From Lachnoanaerobaculum sanguinis (lineage in GTDB: Bacteria; Bacillota; Clostridia; Lachnospirales; Lachnospiraceae), in the NCBI RefSeq assembly GCF_033242365.1, contig NZ_BTHK01000003.1, positions 124,001 to 188,000 on the forward strand: 64,000 nt of DNA, written 5' to 3'. Shown piece after piece: positions 8,754 through 16,202 of the stretch. Numbering within the stretch: the stretch's first letter is position 1; each line of letters opens with the position of its first letter. The translations under genes were made by a program, and so were the position numbers. Under the pieces are notes generated by a model that was given only the letters and a program-made list of their open reading frames with translations, searched no databases and was not told where the DNA came from.

Positions 8754-9992
8754 CTACTGTCTTTCGGGATTATAAATTCGTAATATATCTCCTTCTTCAG
8801 CTACCTGTCTATCAAATGTCACTTTCAAAAGTTGCATAGGGTGTGGAGCACTCTCCATCTTTTCATCCTTTTCATCTTCGATAGACTCAACACATAAAGA
8901 TATGTTTTCACCGTTCTTTTTCATAATCTCCATGTTGTCTCCCACAAAGAATCTGTTTTTCTGGTTGAATACCGCTCTTTTCCTTTCATCCACTTCATTT
9001 ACAGTTCCTATATAAATATAATTTTTTACATAGGTATTGCTGTCATAAATCTGTGTATCACTGTCCGGCTTTCCGAAGAAAAATCCGGTAGTAAACTCTC
9101 TGTAAGTACATTTTCCTATCTCTGATTTATACCATTCAAGGTTTTCTTTAAAGGTCTCAGGCGATTTTAAATAATCGTCTATAGCCTTTCTGTATGTTCT
9201 TGCCACAGTTGCAACATAGAGTGCGGTCTTCATTCTGCCCTCTATCTTAAAGCTGTCTATACCGGCCTCTATAAGTTCCGGAATATACTCAATCATACAG
9301 AGATCTTTTGAATTGAAGATATATGTTCCTCTCTCGTTTTCATAAACCGGCATATACTCTCCAGGTCTTTTTTCCTCCACTACGGAATATTTCCATCTGC
9401 AGGAATGAGTACATTCTCCACGATTGGCATCCTTACCTGTAAAGAAATTGCTGAGCAAGCATCTTCCGGAGTATGACATACACATAGCTCCATGTACAAA
9501 TGTCTCTATCTCCATCTCCTCAGGGATATTGTCTCTGATCTTTTTTATCTCCTCAAGTGAAAGCTCTCTGGCTGTAACAACTCTTGAGGCTCCAAGCTTC
9601 CACCAAAAAAGGTAGGTAGCATAGTTTGTATTATTTGCCTGTGTTGATATATGTATTTCCACCTCAGGCCAGACTTCCTTTGCCACTGTAAATATTCCCG
9701 GGTCCGATATTATAAGAGCGTCAGGTCCTATTTCTTTTAATTCCTCAAAATAGCCTCTTGCCGCATCCAAATCATCATTATGTCCAAGGATATTGGCCGT
9801 TACATAGACCTTTTTACCTCTTTCATGTGCATATTTTATTCCGGACTTCATATCCTCTTTTGTAAAATTCTTTGCCTTTGCTCTCAGGCTGAAAAACTCA
9901 CCGCCTATATATACCGCATCGGCACCGTAATCTATCGCAACCTTAAGGTTTTCAAGATTGCCTGCCGGTATTAAAAGTTCTAAATCTCTCAA
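8754..9992 (-). CDS. trhP: U32-family tRNA hydroxylation protein (TrhP type)
   Basis: 412 residues. Annotated U32 peptidases of this group act as tRNA hydroxylation proteins, making 5-hydroxyuridine at wobble position 34 with prephenate. The U32 signature ETFVHGAMCMSYSGRCLLS and further cysteines (GECTHSC, KDLC) that can hold an Fe-S cluster are present. The chosen start is TTG with GGAGG four bases upstream; the longer reading frame would run back into trmR. Directly downstream of trmR with a one-base gap, as in the Bacillus yrrM-yrrN-yrrO order; here one gene replaces the two trhP genes. The tRNA role is inferred from family and context. Confidence 0.88.
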   Translation of the reverse strand: MRDLELLIPAGNLENLKVAIDYGADAVYIGGEFFSLRAKAKNFTKEDMKSGIKYAHERGKKVYVTANILGHNDDLDAARGYFEELKEIGPDALIISDPGIFTVAKEVWPEVEIHISTQANNTNYATYLFWWKLGASRVVTARELSLEEIKKIRDNIPEEMEIETFVHGAMCMSYSGRCLLSNFFTGKDANRGECTHSCRWKYSVVEEKRPGEYMPVYENERGTYIFNSKDLCMIEYIPELIEAGIDSFKIEGRMKTALYVATVARTYRKAIDDYLKSPETFKENLEWYKSEIGKCTYREFTTGFFFGKPDSDTQIYDSNTYVKNYIYIGTVNEVDERKRAVFNQKNRFFVGDNMEIMKKNGENISLCVESIEDEKDEKMESAPHPMQLLKVTFDRQVAEEGDILRIYNPERQ

Positions 9993-9993
9993 T

Positions 9994-10641
9994 TTACCTC
10001 CTACTTCTGCTAAGTAAAACTCCATCTCCTATTGAAAATATCCATGACTCCAAATCTTCATCATGTAAAAGAAGATAAATATAATCTCTCATTCTCTTAT
10101 GTATGGTCTTATCTCTTTTTCTTATTGCAAAGGAAGACTCTAACAAGTCTCCCTCCTGCAAACAATTATCCGAAAAAATTATTCCCTTATCCTTCAAAAG
10201 AGCTTTCACCGTTGGCAACCATGTAATATACTGTGCCTTTGCCGCATCCATGAAAATAAAATCAAATTTTTTATTTTCATTTACAAGCCTTTCCAGTATT
10301 TCCCCGGCATCACCCTCAATGATTTTCGCTCTGTCTTCCAGATTAGCATACTTAATATTTTTTTTAGCTTCTTCCACTCTCTCAGGCATTTTTTCAACAG
10401 TTACTATATCCGCATCGGAGTTTTCCAGCATAATTATGGCTGAATACCCGACAGCACAACCTATCTCCAAAATCGACTTGGGATTTTGCATTTTCAAAAC
10501 AAATTTCAAAAGATTTTCAGTGTCTCTTTTTATTATCGGAATATAGTTTTCCTTTGCAACAGACCTTATTTCCTCTACAGTCTGTGAATTGACGGGAGAA
10601 ATAATATCCAAATATTCCAAAACCTTAAGATTTGTTATCAT
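9994..10641 (-). CDS. trmR: tRNA 5-hydroxyuridine O-methyltransferase (TrmR/YrrM type)
   Basis: 215 residues, class I SAM-dependent O-methyltransferase. Motif I is ILEIGCAVGYSAI near residue 57, followed by the acidic VTVEK and the metal-site region DFIFMDAAKAQY, as in cation-dependent O-methyltransferases. In Bacillus the orthologue next to the U32 genes converts 5-hydroxyuridine to 5-methoxyuridine at tRNA position 34; the same neighbour here supports that job. The ATG overlaps the 3' end of the MltG-like gene by 17 bases and has GGAG ten bases upstream. A catechol-type substrate cannot be ruled out from sequence alone. Confidence 0.87.
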   Translation of the reverse strand: MITNLKVLEYLDIISPVNSQTVEEIRSVAKENYIPIIKRDTENLLKFVLKMQNPKSILEIGCAVGYSAIIMLENSDADIVTVEKMPERVEEAKKNIKYANLEDRAKIIEGDAGEILERLVNENKKFDFIFMDAAKAQYITWLPTVKALLKDKGIIFSDNCLQEGDLLESSFAIRKRDKTIHKRMRDYIYLLLHDEDLESWIFSIGDGVLLSRSRR

Positions 10642-11026
10642 TTACATTATTCTCCAAAACTCCGTCATCAATCATCTCAAGCATCTGTCTTGTTGTCTGT
10701 GATGTGTTAAATGTATAATCCCCTGCATGCATTCTGATTTCAAAAAACTTTGCCTGTATCTTAAAGGAAAACTTATTTTCTATGACACCCTTATCATAAA
10801 GTATATCGGCAAGTTCATCAAAATTCATACCGTCCGTTATATTCACCTGAACATTGTTGCCCGGTGGTGAATCCACACTTGAGGCATAGAATACACTATG
10901 TCCGAAATTATAGGCAAAAGGTATACCTGCTATCAATCCCAGTATCATAATATACATGATTAATCTTCCGAAAAAAGATGCAACTCTTCTCTTTGTTTTC
11001 CTTTTTGATGTAGTTTCTTTGCTCAT
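10625..11026 (-). CDS. Truncated MltG-like membrane protein (LysM-like domain only)
   Basis: 133 residues: a basic cytoplasmic start (KRKTKRR), one membrane segment (about 23-45), then a short extracellular domain with features of the MltG N-terminal LysM-like module (VQVNITDGMNFDELADIL, then YDKGVIENKFSF, then MHAGDYTF). MltG is normally over 330 residues and carries a catalytic YceG domain that cuts nascent glycan strands; here a stop comes before it. The gene occupies the place of yrrL (mltG) in the Bacillus order, between DUF1292/RNase J and trmR. It probably has no transglycosylase activity. Confidence 0.75.
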   Translation of the reverse strand: MSKETTSKRKTKRRVASFFGRLIMYIMILGLIAGIPFAYNFGHSVFYASSVDSPPGNNVQVNITDGMNFDELADILYDKGVIENKFSFKIQAKFFEIRMHAGDYTFNTSQTTRQMLEMIDDGVLENNVNDNKS

Positions 11027-11029
11027 TTA

Positions 11030-13159
11030 CTAATGTATCTCCATTATTATTGGCAATATTACAGGATTTCTCTTCATCCTCTTCCACAAAAACTCGCTTA
11101 AAGAATCTCTTACAACATTCTTTATCTTTGACCAATCTGTGATTCTGGCATGAAGACAATCCGCCACAGCCTCTCTGACAACTGCGCTTGCCTCGTTCAT
11201 CAAATCTGTAGACTCTCTTACATATACAAAGCCCCTTGAAACTATGTCGGGACCTGATAAAAGTCTGTTTGTTCCATGTTCAAGACTCATTGCCACTATT
11301 ATTATACCATTTTGTGACAAGCTTTGCCTATCACGAAGCACAATATTTCCTACATCACCTACTCCAAGTCCGTCTACAAAGACTCCGCCGGCCTCTACAT
11401 GACCTGTTATCTTACATGAATCCTCACTAAGTTCGACCACATCACCGCTTGACATGATAAGTACATTCTCACTTGGGATTCCAACAGCCTCTGCAAGTCC
11501 TTTTCCTGCCATAAGATGTCTGTATTCACCGTGCACAGGCAGTGCAAACTTAGGCTTTAAAAGTGAATACATAAGCTTTATCTCTTCCTGACATGCGTGA
11601 CCCGATACATGAGTATCCTGGAAGATAACCTCTGCACCCTTCATTGAAAGCTCATTTATAACCTTTGATACGGCCTTTTCATTTCCCGGAATAGGGGTTG
11701 AACTCATTATAATAACATCTTCCGGTACAATCTCCACTTTTCTGTGGATTGATGAAGCCATTCTTGAAAGAGCCGCCATGGACTCACCCTGACTTCCTGT
11801 TGTAATAATTACAGTCTTTTCAAGCGGATAGTCCTTTAAATGATCTATATCTATAAGTGTTCCTTCAGGAATATCAATATAACCAAGCTCTGCGGCGGTT
11901 CCGATAACATTTACCATGCTTCGTCCCTCCACCACCACTTTTCTGTCATACTTGTATGCCGTATTTATTATCTGCTGCACTCTGTCCACATTTGATGCAA
12001 AGGTGGCAACTATTATTCTGCTGTCTCTATGCTCGGCAAATATCAAATCAAAAGTCTTTCCGACCGTTCTCTCAGACATGGTAAATCCGGGTCTTGTAGC
12101 ATTGGTAGAATCCGAAAGCATCGCAAGACATCCCGCCTTACCGATTTCGGCCATTCTTCCAAGATCTGCCGGATCTCCGAATACAGGTGTATAGTCAACC
12201 TTAAAGTCTCCGGTGTGGAATATTGTACCTGCCGGTGTAAATATGGCAAGAGATGCCGCATCGGCAATAGAGTGATTTGTCTTTACAAACTCCACCTTAA
12301 AGTCGCCAAGACTTACAGTATCACCGTATTTAACTATATGAAGCTTTGCGGTATCATCAATTTGATGCTCTTTAAGTTTCTTTTCAATCAAGGCACAGGT
12401 CAGCCTTGTACCGTATACAGGTACATTGAGCTGCTTTAATATATAAGGTAGGGCACCGATATGATCCTCATGGCCGTGAGTTATACAAAATCCCTTTACT
12501 TTAAGATAGTTGTCCTTTAAATATGTGATATCCGGAATTACAAGATCTATTCCCAGCATATCATCACTTGGGAATGCCAGTCCGCAATCCACAACCATAA
12601 TACTGTCATCATATTCAAAAGCAGTGATATTCATACCTATCTGTTCAAGTCCTCCAAGCGGTATGATTTTCACCTTTTTATTTGACTTTTTAGCGGCTCT
12701 GCCTCTTCTCTTTTTATTTGTATTTTCCATCAAAATACTTGATACCTGCTCTGCCAAAGAAGGTACATTCTTATCTGCAGGTCCTACATATCTTGCCTTA
12801 TTTTTCTTTGTATCTGAACTCTGACTCTCATTTAAGACCACATCCTCTTTGGTACTCTCTACAGGCTTTACTCTTTTACTTGCAGTCTTTTTTGTCTGCT
12901 TTTTTTCAGCCGGTTTATTTTCTTCCGAATCTTTTGATCCGTTTTCAGACTTTTTATCTTTTTCAGAACTCTTTTTTTGTCCTGTAGTCTTTTTTGTGAC
13001 CTGCTCATGCTTTAATCTTGCATTTACAGTTCTTTCCTTCTTAACTTTCTTTTCCGGTGCACTATCACCCATCTCATTTGCACTTGCCTCACTTAACTCC
13101 TTGCTTTCCTGCATTATTCTTTGCATATTAAGCAACGGATTCTTCTCATTCTCGTTCAA
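11030..13159 (-). CDS. rnj: Ribonuclease J with long charged N-terminal extension
   Basis: 709 residues against about 555 for RNase J1/J2. The metallo-beta-lactamase/beta-CASP core starts near residue 162 (KVKIIPLGGLEQIGMN), with the zinc motif HGHEDHIG about 70 residues later and the C-terminal HVSGHACQEE and LPVHGEYRH segments of the family. It acts as a 5'-3' exo- and endoribonuclease in mRNA turnover and rRNA processing. Residues 1-160 are Lys/Glu/Ser-rich, low-complexity and probably disordered. The start is TTG with AAAGGA seven bases upstream. It is inserted between DUF1292 and the MltG-like gene, where Bacillus has none. Confidence 0.94.
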   Translation of the reverse strand: MNENEKNPLLNMQRIMQESKELSEASANEMGDSAPEKKVKKERTVNARLKHEQVTKKTTGQKKSSEKDKKSENGSKDSEENKPAEKKQTKKTASKRVKPVESTKEDVVLNESQSSDTKKNKARYVGPADKNVPSLAEQVSSILMENTNKKRRGRAAKKSNKKVKIIPLGGLEQIGMNITAFEYDDSIMVVDCGLAFPSDDMLGIDLVIPDITYLKDNYLKVKGFCITHGHEDHIGALPYILKQLNVPVYGTRLTCALIEKKLKEHQIDDTAKLHIVKYGDTVSLGDFKVEFVKTNHSIADAASLAIFTPAGTIFHTGDFKVDYTPVFGDPADLGRMAEIGKAGCLAMLSDSTNATRPGFTMSERTVGKTFDLIFAEHRDSRIIVATFASNVDRVQQIINTAYKYDRKVVVEGRSMVNVIGTAAELGYIDIPEGTLIDIDHLKDYPLEKTVIITTGSQGESMAALSRMASSIHRKVEIVPEDVIIMSSTPIPGNEKAVSKVINELSMKGAEVIFQDTHVSGHACQEEIKLMYSLLKPKFALPVHGEYRHLMAGKGLAEAVGIPSENVLIMSSGDVVELSEDSCKITGHVEAGGVFVDGLGVGDVGNIVLRDRQSLSQNGIIIVAMSLEHGTNRLLSGPDIVSRGFVYVRESTDLMNEASAVVREAVADCLHARITDWSKIKNVVRDSLSEFLWKRMKRNPVILPIIMEIH

Positions 13160-13218
13160 CTTTTATTCCTTTCCGATTTATACTTATATTCACATAATGA
13201 TTACCGAACAAAGGTAAA

Positions 13219-13488
13219 TCATTTTATAATTTCAACATCATCATCCATCATATTTTGAAAGATTTCAAATACCGCATCCAGTTCCTTCTCATCCTCTACA
13301 AAAATATAATTGGCCTCTTCATCGTCCATTTCTGAAATATCTTTCATAATATAGCAGTCTCCGCTTTCATCATCCGGACTGTCTGTAACCAGTATATAAC
13401 TTACACCGTTTAACTTGGTTTCATCTATAATTGTAAAATCGATATTTTCTCCGTCTTCCGTAACAAAATGTATACTGTTATTGTCCAT
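13219..13488 (-). CDS. DUF1292 family protein (YrzB type)
   Basis: 89 residues, very acidic, with no Cys-rich or membrane features. The DUF1292 pattern is visible: FVTEDGENIDFTIIDE, then a beta strand YILVTDS, then CYIMKDI and an acidic tail. Function is unknown, but the protein is linked with ireB and ruvX in many Firmicutes, as here. Its ATG lies 11 bases inside the end of ruvX, implying translational coupling. Confidence 0.88.
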   Translation of the reverse strand: MDNNSIHFVTEDGENIDFTIIDETKLNGVSYILVTDSPDDESGDCYIMKDISEMDDEEANYIFVEDEKELDAVFEIFQNMMDDDVEIIK

Positions 13489-13909
13489 TTTCTTTCTCCA
13501 TATATTCTTTCAAAATTATACTTGCCGCCACCTGATCTATAAACTGTTTTCTGTCCTGCTTTTTTACACCTGATTCGTCAAGTATTTCATCCGCTTCTTT
13601 TGTTGTAAGTCTTTCATCCTGCATAATGATGGGCACATCAACTCTTGACTTTAACTTCTCTACAAATTCCAAAGTAAGAGCTACTCTTTCTCCGCTTCCC
13701 CCATCCATATTTACAGGCAAACCCACCACTATTTTCTTTATATCTTTCTCTTTAACAATCTCGGCTATTCTTGCCAGAGATCTTCTGAGTTTATTTTCCG
13801 CATTTCGTTCTATGGTTTCAAAAGGCTGTGCGGTAAGTCCCAATGCGTCGCTTATAGCCACACCTATAGTCTTTGAACCATAATCAAGTCCCATGATTCT
13901 TTCTTTCAA
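13478..13909 (-). CDS. ruvX: Putative pre-16S rRNA nuclease RuvX/YqgF
   Basis: 143 residues with the chosen TTG start, close to the usual 138-145. RuvX/YqgF has an RNase H-like fold and trims the 5' end of 16S rRNA. Motifs: IMGLDYGSKTIGVAISD (first acidic residue), IVVGLPVNMDGGSG, and MQDERLTTKEADEIL, carrying the conserved acidic residues. The TTG at the sixth codon of the longer open frame has AGAGG five bases upstream; the earlier TTG has none. It lies after ireB and a 150-base structured spacer, and overlaps the DUF1292 gene. Confidence 0.92.
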   Translation of the reverse strand: MKERIMGLDYGSKTIGVAISDALGLTAQPFETIERNAENKLRRSLARIAEIVKEKDIKKIVVGLPVNMDGGSGERVALTLEFVEKLKSRVDVPIIMQDERLTTKEADEILDESGVKKQDRKQFIDQVAASIILKEYMEKENGQ

Positions 13910-13930
13910 ATTCACCTCTAAATTCAATAT

Positions 13931-13963
13931 ATAAAAAGAAGTCTACCGGCAAAGCAAACTTCT
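13931..13963 (-). terminator. Terminator-like hairpin between ireB and ruvX
   Basis: Stem AGAAGTTT/AGACTTCT (one G-U) with an 11-base loop, followed on the minus strand by TTTTTATATATTG. It sits about 20 bases before the ruvX start, so it would act as an attenuator between ireB and the rest of the operon. Confidence 0.6.
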
Positions 13964-14061
13964 TCATACATCTTATCTCATACTTTTAAATATGTTTTGT
14001 TGTATGACCCAGCCCCAGAAGGTCCATCACGCGGCTTGATGAGATTTTATCTCAAAAAAGT
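13964..14061 (-). ncRNA. Structured spacer RNA candidate before ruvX
   Basis: On the minus strand the spacer can form GAGAT/ATCTC, CATCA/TGATG, GACC/GGTC and TCATAC/GTATGA. The TCATACA strand can also pair with a second TGTATGA nearer the terminator hairpin at 13931-13963. Such competing pairings followed by a terminator suggest a leader or small RNA. No known riboswitch class was recognised, and no open reading frame of note is present. Confidence 0.35.
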
Positions 14062-14319
14062 TCAGCTAAGATTCTTTTCAATATAGCTTTTTAATAACTC
14101 TTCGACTATCTCATCACGCTCTACTTTCATGATAAGACTTCTTGCACTCTTATGACTCGTGATATATGTCGGATCTCCTGACATCACATAGCCAACAATC
14201 TGATTCAACGGATTGTATCCTTTTTCTGTCATAGCTTCATACACAAGCTTTAACACTTCATTCACATCCATTTTATTTTCTTGTACTGCCCTAAAATATT
14301 GTGTATTCTGAACATCCAT
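14062..14319 (-). CDS. ireB: IreB family regulatory phosphoprotein (UPF0297/YrzL)
   Basis: 85 residues, full length for UPF0297. In Enterococcus, IreB is a substrate of the PASTA kinase IreK and affects cephalosporin resistance. The conserved core VLKLVYEAMTEKGYNPLNQI and GYVMSGDPTYITSHKSAR is present, as is the N-terminal threonine region (NTQYFRA) where phosphorylation occurs in the family. It is the first gene of the long operon, behind a good promoter, and precedes ruvX as in most Firmicutes. Confidence 0.93.
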   Translation of the reverse strand: MDVQNTQYFRAVQENKMDVNEVLKLVYEAMTEKGYNPLNQIVGYVMSGDPTYITSHKSARSLIMKVERDEIVEELLKSYIEKNLS

Positions 14320-14349
14320 ACCGTCACGCTTCCTTTTCTAATAATATTG

Positions 14350-14378
14350 ATTTTATACGATTACAGGTTATAATGCAA
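14350..14378 (-). promoter_or_regulatory. Promoter of ireB and the operon after it
   Basis: TTGCAT and TAAAAT separated by exactly 17 bases on the minus strand, about 30 bases before the ireB ATG. No strong terminator separates mtaB from this point, so read-through from mtaB is also possible. Confidence 0.65.
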
Positions 14379-14415
14379 TATTATTTTTTCTTATTAAAAA
14401 ATAAAGAATTAATAT

Positions 14416-15789
14416 CTATGATTTCTCAAGCAATAAAATATCGTCTGTAAGAAAATCAACTATCCTACCGCTTACTATATCATTAGTCTTTAAATCACTG
14501 TTTAAAACAGCAACTTTCACATATTCCTTTGTATAACCTGTAAAATATTCTACTCCGTCTTTTATGAAAATCTCCTCACAAAGCAGCTCATCTTCTCTTC
14601 CAATCCTTGAAGCTCTAAACTCCCTTTGATTTTTAAGATTGATTTCATTTAAAATGTTTGCTCTCTGTGCTTTCTCATTTCCGTCCACCTGCGGCATATT
14701 TGCCGCCTTTGTACCTTCTCTTATGGAATAAGGGAATATATGTGTCTCATAGAATTTCACCTTTTCCACAAAAGCTTTACTCTCTTCAAAGTCCTTCTTT
14801 GTTTCTCCCGGAAATCCCACAATAATATCTGTGGTAATCGCAGGTGAATCAAAATATTTCCTTATAAGTTTTACACCCTCATAAAACTCATCGGCAGTGT
14901 ACTTTCTGTTCATACTTTTTAAAGTCTTATCACAACCGCTTTGTAAACTCAAATGAAAATGAGGACAAAACTTATCTATTTTGCTGAGACTTTTAATAAA
15001 GTTTTCCTGTATAATCCTAGGCTCCAAAGAACCTATACGCACTCTCTCTATTCCCTCTATATTCGCAATATTTTCTATCAGACAAAGAAGCTCATTCTTG
15101 GTAACAAACTCCTCATCGCTTTCCTCTGTCTTTGTGAGTTTTTCCATTCTCTTATTATAGGACTCATCCAAAAAGTCCACACCATAGGACGAAAGATGTA
15201 TACCTGTAAGAACAATTTCCTTATATCCGGAAGCTGAGAGGCTTTTCACCTCATCAATTATATTTTCCATCTTTCTGCTTCTTACCCTGCCTCTGGTAAA
15301 GGGGATAATACAGTATGAGCAAAACTGATTACATCCGTCCTGAACTTTTATAAAAGCTCTGGTATGATCGTTTATTTTGCTTATATTAAATTCCTCATAT
15401 TCAGTCTCTTTATTTATATCAATGATGAATTTATTCTTTATTTTATCCTGTAAATATTCGTTTATAATATTTACAATATCATTCTTATTATTGTTTCCTA
15501 CTATTATATCAATACTCAGATCTTCATCTATCTTATTTTTTGCAGACTCCACATAGCATCCTGCCGCCACAACTATAGCATCTTCGTTCATCTTTCTGGC
15601 TCGATGAAGCATTTGTCTTGATTTTCTGTCTGCAATATTTGTAACGGAGCAGGTATTTACAATATAAACATCCGCTCTTTCTGTGAACTCGACACATCTA
15701 TAGCCTGCAGACTCCATAAGCTGCTGCATTGCCTCTGTCTCATATGTATTTACTTTGCAGCCAAGTGTATGAAACGCAACAGTTTTCAT
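14416..15789 (-). CDS. mtaB: tRNA t6A37 methylthiotransferase MtaB
   Basis: 457 residues. A radical-SAM enzyme that adds a methylthio group to t6A37 of tRNA. The N-terminal Fe-S cysteines are in TLGCKVN, VNTCSVTN and VAAGCYVE, and the radical-SAM CxxxCxxC is GCNQFCSYC. A C-terminal TRAM domain (FTGYTKEYVKV, then VSGRIVDF) binds the tRNA. The start MKTVAFHTLGC is chosen because AAAGG lies six bases upstream; the open frame extends 10 codons further without one. It is divergent from the HPr-like gene. Confidence 0.94.
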   Translation of the reverse strand: MKTVAFHTLGCKVNTYETEAMQQLMESAGYRCVEFTERADVYIVNTCSVTNIADRKSRQMLHRARKMNEDAIVVAAGCYVESAKNKIDEDLSIDIIVGNNNKNDIVNIINEYLQDKIKNKFIIDINKETEYEEFNISKINDHTRAFIKVQDGCNQFCSYCIIPFTRGRVRSRKMENIIDEVKSLSASGYKEIVLTGIHLSSYGVDFLDESYNKRMEKLTKTEESDEEFVTKNELLCLIENIANIEGIERVRIGSLEPRIIQENFIKSLSKIDKFCPHFHLSLQSGCDKTLKSMNRKYTADEFYEGVKLIRKYFDSPAITTDIIVGFPGETKKDFEESKAFVEKVKFYETHIFPYSIREGTKAANMPQVDGNEKAQRANILNEINLKNQREFRASRIGREDELLCEEIFIKDGVEYFTGYTKEYVKVAVLNSDLKTNDIVSGRIVDFLTDDILLLEKS

Positions 15790-15818
15790 AAAAAACCTTT
15801 CTAACTTATCAAATGTCA

Positions 15819-15847
15819 TTGACTTTACTTAAAAATTTATATAGGAT
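15819..15847 (+). promoter_or_regulatory. Promoter for the HPr-like gene
   Basis: TTGACT and TAGGAT with a 17-base spacer, about 75 bases before the ATG at 15924. It starts within the mtaB-HPr divergent region. Confidence 0.5.
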
Positions 15848-15923
15848 ATACATAGATTTAAATGTGCAAATACCTGAAAGTATCTGTTGCATTTATCGCA
15901 ATATTTTTTTCATGGAGGATTAT

Positions 15924-16157
15924 ATGAAAACAGTTCAAATTTCCCTTAATTCTATTGACAAAGTAAAGTCATTTGTAAATGACTTAGCTAAGTACGATGT
16001 AGACTTTGACTTGGTTTCAGGAAGATATGTTATAGATGCAAAATCAATAATGGGTATCTTCAGCTTGGATTTGTCAAAGCCGATCGATCTTAACATTCAC
16101 GCAGAGGATAATGTAGAGCAGATACTTGAGGCACTCTCTCCATATATCATCAAATAA
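15924..16157 (+). CDS. HPr-like protein lacking the active-site histidine
   Basis: 77 residues. Size and strand order resemble PTS HPr, with VDFDLVSGRYVIDAKSIMGIFSLDLS matching the segment around regulatory Ser46 of HPr (DAKSIMGI). The loop that should carry GLHARPA and His15 is replaced by NSIDKVKSFV, so it cannot accept phosphate from enzyme I there. It has a perfect GGAGG site five bases before the ATG. It is monocistronic, with its own promoter and terminator. A regulatory or scaffold role is conceivable but not shown; a canonical HPr is encoded at 43838-44107. Confidence 0.8.
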   Translation: MKTVQISLNSIDKVKSFVNDLAKYDVDFDLVSGRYVIDAKSIMGIFSLDLSKPIDLNIHAEDNVEQILEALSPYIIK

Positions 16158-16167
16158 TTTATTTTTT

Positions 16168-16199
16168 AATTCCGGCAGGATCACCTGCCGGAATTTTTT
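16168..16199 (+). terminator. Terminator of the HPr-like gene
   Basis: A perfect 12-base stem, AATTCCGGCAGG with CCTGCCGGAATT, around ATCA and followed by TTTTATTT. It lies 11 bases after the stop and sits between two converging genes. Confidence 0.92.
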
Positions 16200-16202
16200 A
16201 TT

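Noticed and set aside
10103..10546. 147-residue plus-strand frame
   Set aside because: Antisense to trmR, whose family motifs are all on the minus strand.
10908..11159. 83-residue minus-strand frame across the RNase J-MltG junction
   Set aside because: Lies in a third frame over the ends of two supported genes and has no ribosome site.
12718..13217. Plus-strand frames of 89 and 122 residues
   Set aside because: They mirror the Lys/Glu/Ser-rich extension of RNase J; Phe/Leu/Ser-rich translations come from the reverse of low-complexity codons.
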